From: Mycolicibacterium mageritense
GTDB lineage: Bacteria; Actinomycetota; Actinomycetes; Mycobacteriales; Mycobacteriaceae
Direction: 5' to 3'
NCBI RefSeq assembly: GCF_010727475.1
Contig: NZ_AP022567.1
Span: 6,882,001 to 6,946,000 of the forward strand
DNA: 64,000 bases
The notes beneath the pieces were generated by a model. The model was not told where the DNA came from. It did not search any database and saw only the letters and a list, made by a program, of their open reading frames with translations. Of this stretch, positions 50,968 to 59,256 are shown piece by piece. Each line of letters begins with the position of its first letter. Positions within the stretch are counted from its first letter, which is position 1. Made by a program: the position numbers and the translations under genes.

Positions 50968-53900
50968 ATGAGTGGAGATCCGTCTTTGCGGTTGTTGTCG
51001 ATTGATCTGCTCGACGACCACGAACACGACGTACTGGACGAGTGGGGCAATCGCGCGGTATTGACCCGGCCCGTGCCCGCACCGGTGTCGATTCCGGCGT
51101 TGTTCGCGGTGCAGGTGGCTCAACATCCGGATGCGGTCGCACTGACATGTGGCGAGCATTCGTGGACGTACAGCGGACTGGACGAGGCCGCCAACCGGTT
51201 GGCTCAGGTGGTGGTCGCTCACGGCGGCGGACCCGGCGAGCGGGTGGCCCTGCTGCTGCCGCGTTCCGGCGAGGCCATCGTGGCCATCCTCGCGGTCCTC
51301 AAATGCGGGGCTGCGTATCTGCCGATGGATCCCGCGCATCCCGATGCGCGGATCAGGTTCATGATCTCCGACGCCGCGCCGGTCGCAGTGCTCACGACGG
51401 CTGAACTCCGGGCGCGACTGGACGGGGCCGACGTCGCGGTCATCGACGTCGCCGATCCCACCGTGGCCGAACAGCCCGGCCGCGGGTCGCCTGAACCGGC
51501 CGCCGACGACATCGCGTACCTGACCTATACATCGGGCACCACCGGTGTGCCCAAAGCCGTTGCCGTCACGCACCAGAACGTCACGCAACTGCTCGAGCGC
51601 CTGCATCCGGCCCTGCCCGCGGGCGCGGGACACGTGTGGTCGCAGTGGCATTCGCTGGTCTTCGACGTTTCGGTGTGGGAGATCTGGGGTGCCCTGCTGC
51701 ACGGCGGCCGGCTGGTCGTGGTGCCCGAATCCGTGGCCGGTTCACCGCATGACCTCAATGGCCTGTTGGTCGCCGAGAAGGTCGACATCCTGTGCCAAAC
51801 ACCTTCTGCGGCAGGCATGTTGTCCCCTGCCGGGCTGGAGCACACCGCACTGGTGGTGGCCGGCGAGGCCTGCCCTTCCGATCTCGTCAAACGGTGGGCG
51901 CCGGGACGCGTGATGATCAACGCCTACGGGCCGACGGAGACCACCATCTATGCGGCGATGAGCCCACCGCTTTCCCCGGCGTCGGTTTCGGTGCCGATCG
52001 GTCGGCCGGTACCGCGCGCGGCGGCCTTCGTGCTGGACGAGTTCCTGCGCCCGACATCCGAGGGCGTCGTAGGCGAGATGTACGTCGCGGGTGCCGGTGT
52101 CGCCGTCGGATATGCGCGCCGCCCGGGGTTGACCGCATCCCGGTTCGTGGCGTGCCCGTACGGGTCACCGGGACAACGCATGTACCGCACCGGCGACCTC
52201 GTGCGGTGGGATCCCGACGGGCAGTTGCAGTACCTGGGACGTTCCGACGAACAGGTCAAGATTCGTGGCTACCGCATCGAACTGGGCGAGATCCAGGCCG
52301 CGTTGGCCGAGTCGGACGGCGTGGATCAGGCAGCCGTGATCGCCCGCGAAGACCGGCCGGGTGACAAGCGGCTGGTCGGTTACATCACCGGCACCGCCGA
52401 TCCCGCCGAGCTGCGGACCGCGTTGGCCGAACGGCTCCCGGCCTACCTGGTTCCGGCCGCGGTGGTCGTGTTGGACTCACTGCCCCTCACCGTCAACGGC
52501 AAACTCGACAAGCGCGCCCTACCTGCTCCGGAGTACCACAGTGTCGACCGGTATCGCGCTCCCGCCACCGACGTCGAGACGATCCTCGCCGGCGTCTACG
52601 CGCAGGTGCTGGGTGTGGAGCGCGTCGGAGTGGACGACTCGTTTTTCGCCATGGGCGGCGACAGCATCCTCTCGATGCAGGTGGTCGCGCGCGCACGCGC
52701 GCAGGGTGTGCTGTGCCGGCCACGTGACGTGTTCGTCGAGCAGACCGTGGCGCGACTGGCATCGGTGGCCGAGCTGGCGGGCGGACGAAACGGCCCGCCG
52801 GACGAGGGCATCGGCGAGGTGCTGCCCACACCGATCATGCGCTGGCTGCGCACCGTCGACGGACCTGTCGACCAGTTCAACCAGACGCTCGTTCTGCGCG
52901 CGCCGGCCGGCGCGACCGAGTCCGACGTGGTGTCGCTGATAGAGGCCTTGCTGGATCGCCACGCCGCCTTGCGGCTGAGAGTGGATGCGCGCGACTGGTC
53001 GATGACCGTGCCGCGGCACGGCTCTGCCGATGCGCGCGCATGTCTGCACGCGGCCGATGCGTTGTCCGACGCGGCGCTGCGCACGGCGCGTTCGCTGCTC
53101 GACCCCGCCGCAGGCAGGATGCTGTCGGCGCTGTGGGCGGCCGACACCCGGCAGCTGGCTCTGATGATCCACCACCTGGCCGTCGACGGGGTGTCGTGGC
53201 GAATCCTTTTGGAAGATATCAACATTGCCTGGGTCCAGCATCGCAGCGGTCAACCGGTCGAGTTGCCTGCCTGCGGCACGTCGTTCGCCCGCTGGTCGGC
53301 GGCGCTGGACCGGCACGCGCGCAGCGCCGAGGTGGTTGCCCAGGCCGATGCCTGGCGGCAGATCCTCAGGGCCGCGCGTGCGTTGCCGGAGGTACAACCG
53401 GCACGCGACACGTACGCCCGCGCGGGCCGCCTGTCGGTGACGCTCGACGCCGACACCACGCGCCAGTTGTTGGGTGAGGTGCCCACCGCGTTTCACGCCG
53501 GGGTGGGCGACATCCTGCTGATCGCGTTCGGCCTCGCAGTGGCGGAACTCTTCGGTACGGGTGCGAGGCCCGTCGGAATCGACGTCGAGGGCCACGGTCG
53601 CGAGGAACAGATCGGCGATCAGATCGACCTGTCGCGGACCGTCGGCTGGTTCACCACCAAGTACCCCGTCGCCCTGACCGTGGGCGAACTGCCCTGGGAA
53701 CACGTGAAATCCGGGCATGACGCGCTCGGGGCGGTGATCAAGGCCGCCAAAGAACAGTTGCGCCACCAACCGGACGGCTTGACGTACGGACTGCTGCGTT
53801 ACCTGAACCCGGATGTGGAGCTGTCCGGACCCGAGCCGACGATCGGCTTCAACTATCTCGGCCGCCTGGGCGCCGGCGATCCGTCCGACGCGCTGTGGAG

Positions 53901-56900
53901 TGTCGATCAGGACGCGTTGCCGCTCGTCGACGCCGCCGCGGGCATGCCCATGCCGTTGATGCACACGCTCGAGCTCAACGCCGGAACCCTGGCGACGGAT
54001 AACCACAGCGGCCCTCGCCTGCAAGCGAACTGGACGTGGGCGCCGTCGTCGGTGGACGACGCGCAGGTGCGTCGGTTGAGCCGGTTGTGGTTCGAGGCTC
54101 TGGGCGGGATCTGCGCCCACGTGCGTTCCGGCGGTGGTGGCCTGACGCCGTCGGACATCGCGCCGTCACGGTTGAGCCAAACCCAGATAGACGAATTGGC
54201 CCGGCGGTACCGCATTGCCGACATCCTGCCGGTGACACCGGTGCAGCACGGATTGCTGTTCCATTCCACAGTCGCGCGCGAGCGGGAAACCTCCGGCGCC
54301 ACTGACGTGTATGCAGTTCAGCTGGATATGACCGTGACCGGAATCCTTGATCAGGATCGGCTGCGGGACGCCCTGCACACGGTCGTCACCCGCCATCCCA
54401 ACCTGGCGGCCCGGTTCAGTGCCGAATTCGGGGAACCGGTGCAGATCATCCCCACCGACCCGGTGATCGCGTGGCGGTACCTGGATCTGCGGGGCGACGA
54501 CGCGAATCCCGACCGCGAGGTCCAACGGTTGTGCGCTGCCGAGCGGGGCGCGGTGTGTGAGCTCGCCGAGCGGCCGACGTTCCGCGCGGCGTTGATCCGG
54601 ACCACCGGCACCGAGCACCGGTTCGTGCTGACCTTCCACCACATCGTGATCGACGGCTGGTCGCTGCCGATCCTGCTGCAGGAGATCTTCGCGGGCTACC
54701 TCGAGCAGCGGCTCCCCGACGTCTGGCCGTACCGCAACTTCGTCGCGTGGCTCGCGGGCCGAGATCGGGAAGCCGCCAAGGCAGCCTGGGCCAAGGTGCT
54801 CGACGGGTTTTCCACGCCGACCCTGGTCGCTGCGCAGGCGCGATCCGGACCGCGCCGCGTCGAATCGTACCGACTGTCGGCCGACATCACGAAAGCCGTT
54901 GGTGAACTGGCCCGTTCGTGCCACACGACCGTCAGCACGGTGCTGCAGGCCGCGTGGGCGCAGCTGCTGATGGTCGTAACCGGGCGGCGCGACGTGGTCT
55001 TCGGGACCGCCGTCTCCGGACGCCCAGCGGAGTTGGCCGGAGCCGAGCACATCGTGGGTCTGCTGATCAACACCGTGCCGGTGCGCGCACGCGCGGCCGC
55101 CGGCTGCACGGTCGCCGACCTGCTGCACCAACTGCAGCGCGACCACAACGACACCGTCGACCACGAACACCTGTCGCTCAACGACATTCACCATGTCGCC
55201 GGGCATGACCAACTGTTCGACACGCTGTTCCTCTACGAGAACTATCCGCTCGACGCGGGTGCCGTCACCGGCGCACACGAGTTGGCGGTCACCGAGTTCA
55301 CCACCCGCGAGTACAACCATTACCCGCTGTCGGTGATCGCCCTGCCCGGCCACGAGCTGACGCTGCGAGCCGAGTTCGACTGCGAAGCGCTCAACGCGGC
55401 AACGATCGACGCGCTCGTCGCGCGGTTCCGCCGGATACTGGCCGCGATGACCGAGGATCCCATCCGGCCGCTGTCATCGATCGATGTGCTCGATCCGGCT
55501 GATCACGAGCGCCTCGACGTTTGGGCCCACCGCGCGATCCTGACCGAGCCGGTCCGCGCGCCTGCCTCGATCCCCCGGCGGTTCGCCGAACAGGTGACGC
55601 GAACGCCGGACGCGACGGCGGTGACATTCGAGGGCAGCTCGATGAGCTACCGCGGGCTGGACGAGGCCGCGAACCGGTTGGCGCACCTGCTGATCGAGCA
55701 CGGCGCGGCACCGGGTGAATCCGTGGCGGTCATGGCGTCTCGATCCGCACGGGCGATCGTGGCGATCCTCGCGGTACTCAAGACCGGGGCCGCGTATCTG
55801 CCGGTCGACCCGGCAGTCCCTGCGGCACGGTTGGAATTCATGCTGCGCGACGCCGCCCCGATCGCCGTGGTAACCACCGCCGAATTGCTACCCCGGTTCG
55901 ACGGGGTCGCCGTGCCGGTCATCGAGTTCGACGATCCTGCCGTCGCGAGCCGGCCCACCACGGCGCCGCCGGAACCCGCCCCCGACGACATCGCGTACAC
56001 GATCTACACGTCCGGCACCACCGGTGCGCCGAAAGGTGTTGCGATCACTCATCACAACGTCACCCGGCTGTTCGACGCACTCGACGCCGGTTTCGGCCTG
56101 ACGCCCGATCAGGTGTGGACCCAGTGCCATTCGTACGGCTTCGACTACTCGGTGTGGGAGATGTGGGGCGCCCTGCTGCACGGTGGACGGCTCGTGGTCG
56201 TGCCGGAGCCTGTCGCAGGATCGCCGCAAGACCTGCACGAGTTGCTGGTCACCGAGCACGTGACTGTGCTCAGCCAGACGCCCGCGGCCGTGGCGGCACT
56301 CGAACCGCAGGGCCTGGAGTCCGTGACCCTCATGGTGGGCGGCGAGGCCTGCCCGGCCGCCGTGGTCGATCGATGGGCGCCGGGCCGGGTGATGGTCAAC
56401 GGCTACGGCCCGACCGAGACGACGGTGTACGCCACCATCAGCGCCCCGCTCAAGTCCGGGCGGAGCGTCGTCCCGATCGGCGTGCCGGTGCCAGGTGCGG
56501 CATTGTTCGTGCTCGATGAGTGGCTGCGGCCGGTACCGGCAGGAGTGGTCGGTGAGTTGTACGTCGCAGGCCGTGGCGTCGGTGTCGGGTACGTTCGCCG
56601 CCCGAGCTTGACGGGCTCGCGGTTTGTGGCGTGTCCGTTCGGCGCACCGGGAGCCCGTATGTATCGCACCGGTGATCTGGTGCGGTGGGGTGACGACGGG
56701 CAGCTGCAGTACCTGGGCCGCGCCGACGAGCAGGTCAAGATCCGCGGTTACCGGATCGAGCTCGGTGAGGTCCAGGCCGCGCTCGCCGCCCTGTCCGGTG
56801 TGGAGCACGCGGTGGTGATCGCCCGCGAGGACAGCCCCGCCACCGTGCGCCTGGTCGGTTACGTCACCGAATCGGCCACCGGCACCGTCGATCCCGCGCA

Positions 56901-58695
56901 GCTGCGTTCGCAGCTCGCTGATCGTCTGCCGCCGTACATGATTCCCGCCGCCGTCATGGTGCTCGACGCACTGCCGCTGACCGTCAACGGCAAACTCGAC
57001 AAGCGTGCGCTGCCCCTTCCCGAGTACCAGGGAGGCGAGCGGTACCGCGCTCCGGTCACGAAGGCCGAGAAGGTCATCGCCGGCGTCTACGCGCAAGTGC
57101 TCGGTGTGGACCGGGTCGGCCGCGACGACTCGTTCTTTGACCTCGGCGGGGACTCGATCTCCGCCATGCGGGTCATCGCGGCGGTCAACACGGCCCTCGA
57201 CGCCGACCTCGCGGTTCACACGTTGTTCGACGCACCGACGGTGACCGGGTTGAGCCTGCAGGTGGACCGGGCGTCTCAGACGGCGCCCGCGCCTGACGGA
57301 GTGAGCTTCGCGTCGGTGCACGGCCGCGACGCCGGCGAGGTGCGCGCGAGTGACTTGACCCTGGACAAGTTCATCGACGCGCCCACGCTGAAGGCTGCCC
57401 CCGCCCTGCCACGCCCCGACGGCAAGCCGCGCACCGTCCTGCTGACCGGGGCTACGGGGTTCCTCGGACGCTATCTGCTGCTCGAATGGCTCAAGCGGTT
57501 GCGCCGTGCCGATGACACCTTGATCTGCCTGGTGCGCGCACCATCCGACGACGAGGCCCGGTGGCGGCTCGCGGCGACGTTCGACACCGATCCCACCATG
57601 CGCAGGCACTTCGACGAGTTGTCGGCCGGACGGCTGCGGGTCGTCGCCGGCGACAAGAGCGCGGCCAATCTCGGCCTGCCTGACGCCATTTGGCGCCAGC
57701 TGGCGGAAACCGTCGACGTCATCGTCGATTCCGCAGGCTTTGTCAACGGCATCCTGCCGTACAGCGAGTTCTTCGGCCCCAACGTCATGGGCACGGCCGA
57801 GCTGATTCGCTTGGCGCTCACCACAAAACTGAAGTGCTTCACGTTCGTGTCGACGGCCGACGTGCGCCATCAGATCGACCCGTCGGCGTTCACCGAGGAC
57901 GCCGACATCCGCGTGATCAGTCCGTCGCGGGTGCTCGACGGCGGCTACGCCAACGGGTACGGCACCAGCAAGTGGGCCGCCGAGGTGCTGCTGCGGGAGG
58001 CACACGACCTGTGTGGGCTGCCGGTCGCGGTGTTCCGCTGCGACATGATCCTGGCCGACACCACCTACGCGGGGCAGCTCAACGTGCCCGACAACGTCAC
58101 TCGGATGGCGTTGAGCATCGTGGCCACCGGGCTCGCACCGGCGTCGTTCTATCAACTCGACGCCGACGGCAACCGCAGGCGTGCGCATTACGACGCGCTG
58201 CCTGTCGGATTCGTGGCCGAGGCGATCACTACGCTGGGGTGGCGGGCCGCCCGATCGGCTGCGACGGCGTTCGCGACGTATCACGTGATGAACCCGCACG
58301 ATGACGGTATCGGTCTCGACGAGTATGTCGACTGGCTGGTCGACGCCGGTTACCCCATCACCCGCATCGCCGACTTCGGGGAATGGCTGCGCCGGTTCGA
58401 AACCGCGCTGCGGGTGCTGCCCGACCACCAGCGTCAGCACTCGGTGCTGCAGATCCTGCAATCGCACGTCACGAAAGACCTTCGTGCGCCCGAGCCCACG
58501 CACGGAGCCTACGGGCCAACGGACCGATTCCGCGATGCCGTGAAGAGCGCCGGAATCGGGCCGGACAACGACATCCCCCACATCTCGGCACCGATCATCG
58601 TAAAGTACGTCACCGACTTGCAGCGGCTTGGGCTGCTGGGCCCCATCGCCGTGGCCGACGATCGATTCCCAGCGTTCACACAGGAAAAAGCCTGA
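50968..58695 (+). CDS. Two-module NRPS with epimerase and terminal reductase (A-PCP-E-C-A-PCP-R)
   Basis: A 2575-residue synthetase. A1 about 35-530 (YLTYTSGTTGVPKAV about 185); PCP1 about 535-610 with phosphopantetheine Ser in GGDS (about 563). Epimerisation domain about 620-1060: HHLAVDGVSWRIL, EGHGRE, RTVGWFT, FNYLG. Condensation domain about 1075-1500: HHIVIDGWS. A2 about 1510-2020 (YTIYTSGTTGAPKG); PCP2 with GGDS about 2059. NADPH thioester reductase about 2150-2575: LLTGATGFLGRYLL and YGTSKW. Product logic: D-amino acid 1 joined to amino acid 2, released by reduction as aldehyde or alcohol. No starter condensation domain, MbtH or tailoring gene is nearby. Specificity residues read D-V-W-C-V-A-A-I-Y-K (A1) and D-Y-W-S-M-G-G-V-Y-K (A2); I cannot assign substrates. 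ATG 50968 follows GAGG. Confidence 0.92.
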   Translation: MSGDPSLRLLSIDLLDDHEHDVLDEWGNRAVLTRPVPAPVSIPALFAVQVAQHPDAVALTCGEHSWTYSGLDEAANRLAQVVVAHGGGPGERVALLLPRSGEAIVAILAVLKCGAAYLPMDPAHPDARIRFMISDAAPVAVLTTAELRARLDGADVAVIDVADPTVAEQPGRGSPEPAADDIAYLTYTSGTTGVPKAVAVTHQNVTQLLERLHPALPAGAGHVWSQWHSLVFDVSVWEIWGALLHGGRLVVVPESVAGSPHDLNGLLVAEKVDILCQTPSAAGMLSPAGLEHTALVVAGEACPSDLVKRWAPGRVMINAYGPTETTIYAAMSPPLSPASVSVPIGRPVPRAAAFVLDEFLRPTSEGVVGEMYVAGAGVAVGYARRPGLTASRFVACPYGSPGQRMYRTGDLVRWDPDGQLQYLGRSDEQVKIRGYRIELGEIQAALAESDGVDQAAVIAREDRPGDKRLVGYITGTADPAELRTALAERLPAYLVPAAVVVLDSLPLTVNGKLDKRALPAPEYHSVDRYRAPATDVETILAGVYAQVLGVERVGVDDSFFAMGGDSILSMQVVARARAQGVLCRPRDVFVEQTVARLASVAELAGGRNGPPDEGIGEVLPTPIMRWLRTVDGPVDQFNQTLVLRAPAGATESDVVSLIEALLDRHAALRLRVDARDWSMTVPRHGSADARACLHAADALSDAALRTARSLLDPAAGRMLSALWAADTRQLALMIHHLAVDGVSWRILLEDINIAWVQHRSGQPVELPACGTSFARWSAALDRHARSAEVVAQADAWRQILRAARALPEVQPARDTYARAGRLSVTLDADTTRQLLGEVPTAFHAGVGDILLIAFGLAVAELFGTGARPVGIDVEGHGREEQIGDQIDLSRTVGWFTTKYPVALTVGELPWEHVKSGHDALGAVIKAAKEQLRHQPDGLTYGLLRYLNPDVELSGPEPTIGFNYLGRLGAGDPSDALWSVDQDALPLVDAAAGMPMPLMHTLELNAGTLATDNHSGPRLQANWTWAPSSVDDAQVRRLSRLWFEALGGICAHVRSGGGGLTPSDIAPSRLSQTQIDELARRYRIADILPVTPVQHGLLFHSTVARERETSGATDVYAVQLDMTVTGILDQDRLRDALHTVVTRHPNLAARFSAEFGEPVQIIPTDPVIAWRYLDLRGDDANPDREVQRLCAAERGAVCELAERPTFRAALIRTTGTEHRFVLTFHHIVIDGWSLPILLQEIFAGYLEQRLPDVWPYRNFVAWLAGRDREAAKAAWAKVLDGFSTPTLVAAQARSGPRRVESYRLSADITKAVGELARSCHTTVSTVLQAAWAQLLMVVTGRRDVVFGTAVSGRPAELAGAEHIVGLLINTVPVRARAAAGCTVADLLHQLQRDHNDTVDHEHLSLNDIHHVAGHDQLFDTLFLYENYPLDAGAVTGAHELAVTEFTTREYNHYPLSVIALPGHELTLRAEFDCEALNAATIDALVARFRRILAAMTEDPIRPLSSIDVLDPADHERLDVWAHRAILTEPVRAPASIPRRFAEQVTRTPDATAVTFEGSSMSYRGLDEAANRLAHLLIEHGAAPGESVAVMASRSARAIVAILAVLKTGAAYLPVDPAVPAARLEFMLRDAAPIAVVTTAELLPRFDGVAVPVIEFDDPAVASRPTTAPPEPAPDDIAYTIYTSGTTGAPKGVAITHHNVTRLFDALDAGFGLTPDQVWTQCHSYGFDYSVWEMWGALLHGGRLVVVPEPVAGSPQDLHELLVTEHVTVLSQTPAAVAALEPQGLESVTLMVGGEACPAAVVDRWAPGRVMVNGYGPTETTVYATISAPLKSGRSVVPIGVPVPGAALFVLDEWLRPVPAGVVGELYVAGRGVGVGYVRRPSLTGSRFVACPFGAPGARMYRTGDLVRWGDDGQLQYLGRADEQVKIRGYRIELGEVQAALAALSGVEHAVVIAREDSPATVRLVGYVTESATGTVDPAQLRSQLADRLPPYMIPAAVMVLDALPLTVNGKLDKRALPLPEYQGGERYRAPVTKAEKVIAGVYAQVLGVDRVGRDDSFFDLGGDSISAMRVIAAVNTALDADLAVHTLFDAPTVTGLSLQVDRASQTAPAPDGVSFASVHGRDAGEVRASDLTLDKFIDAPTLKAAPALPRPDGKPRTVLLTGATGFLGRYLLLEWLKRLRRADDTLICLVRAPSDDEARWRLAATFDTDPTMRRHFDELSAGRLRVVAGDKSAANLGLPDAIWRQLAETVDVIVDSAGFVNGILPYSEFFGPNVMGTAELIRLALTTKLKCFTFVSTADVRHQIDPSAFTEDADIRVISPSRVLDGGYANGYGTSKWAAEVLLREAHDLCGLPVAVFRCDMILADTTYAGQLNVPDNVTRMALSIVATGLAPASFYQLDADGNRRRAHYDALPVGFVAEAITTLGWRAARSAATAFATYHVMNPHDDGIGLDEYVDWLVDAGYPITRIADFGEWLRRFETALRVLPDHQRQHSVLQILQSHVTKDLRAPEPTHGAYGPTDRFRDAVKSAGIGPDNDIPHISAPIIVKYVTDLQRLGLLGPIAVADDRFPAFTQEKA

Positions 58696-58809
58696 CGCGT
58701 GTGGTTGTGGTGTCCGGCTCCGTGTCGTACCGTCAACCTATTTGATTAGCTGCCCTAGAGGAGATCCCATACCGTCCGCGCCTGTCGCCGCTCATTGAAA
58801 GGGTCACGG

Positions 58810-59256
58810 ATGCAGCGGTTTTCGATCAGACGCCGGCTGAGTCAACGCTGGATGCTGGTCGTGGCGGTCGTGGTGGTCGCGGTGGCCGGGTACGCGGTGT
58901 TTCGGCTGCACGGCATCTTCGCCGCCCACGACGTCACCGCCACCCCCAGCGGTGCGGTGAACGACATCGTGCCGTTCAACCCCAAACATGTGGTCATGGA
59001 GGTCTTCGGCCCGCCGGGCACGGTGGCCACCATCACCTACATGGACGTCAACGCCCAACCGCAGCGCGCCGACGCGGTTCCGCTGCCCTGGTCCTACGAC
59101 ACCACGACCACGCAGCCCGCGGTGTTCGTCAACGTTCAGGCGCAAGGTGACAGCGATTCGATCGGCTGCCGAATCAAGATCGACGACGTGATCAAGGACG
59201 AGAGATCGGTGACCACCTTGAACGCCTACACCTACTGCTTGGACAAATCCGGATGA
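58810..59256 (+). CDS. mmpS: MmpS-family membrane accessory protein
   Basis: A 148-residue MmpS protein. It has one N-terminal membrane helix (WMLVVAVVVVAVAGYAVFRL) and an external beta-sandwich domain with FNPKHVVMEVFGPPGTVATI, TYMDVNAQPQRADAVPLPW, and two Cys (GCRIKIDDVIKDER, YTYCLDKSG) that are typical of the family. ATG 58810 follows AAAGGG. The stop overlaps the mmpL start (ATGA). MmpS partners stabilise MmpL exporters; here the pair directly follows the NRPS by about 114 bp, implying export of its product. Confidence 0.9.
   Translation: MQRFSIRRRLSQRWMLVVAVVVVAVAGYAVFRLHGIFAAHDVTATPSGAVNDIVPFNPKHVVMEVFGPPGTVATITYMDVNAQPQRADAVPLPWSYDTTTTQPAVFVNVQAQGDSDSIGCRIKIDDVIKDERSVTTLNAYTYCLDKSG

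Noticed and set aside
52519..54120. Minus-strand open frame of 533 codons
   Set aside because: Antisense shadow of the NRPS E domain region.
55888..58581. Minus-strand open frame of 897 codons
   Set aside because: Antisense to the NRPS A2/R domains; the peptide is typical of high-GC antisense reading with no domain.
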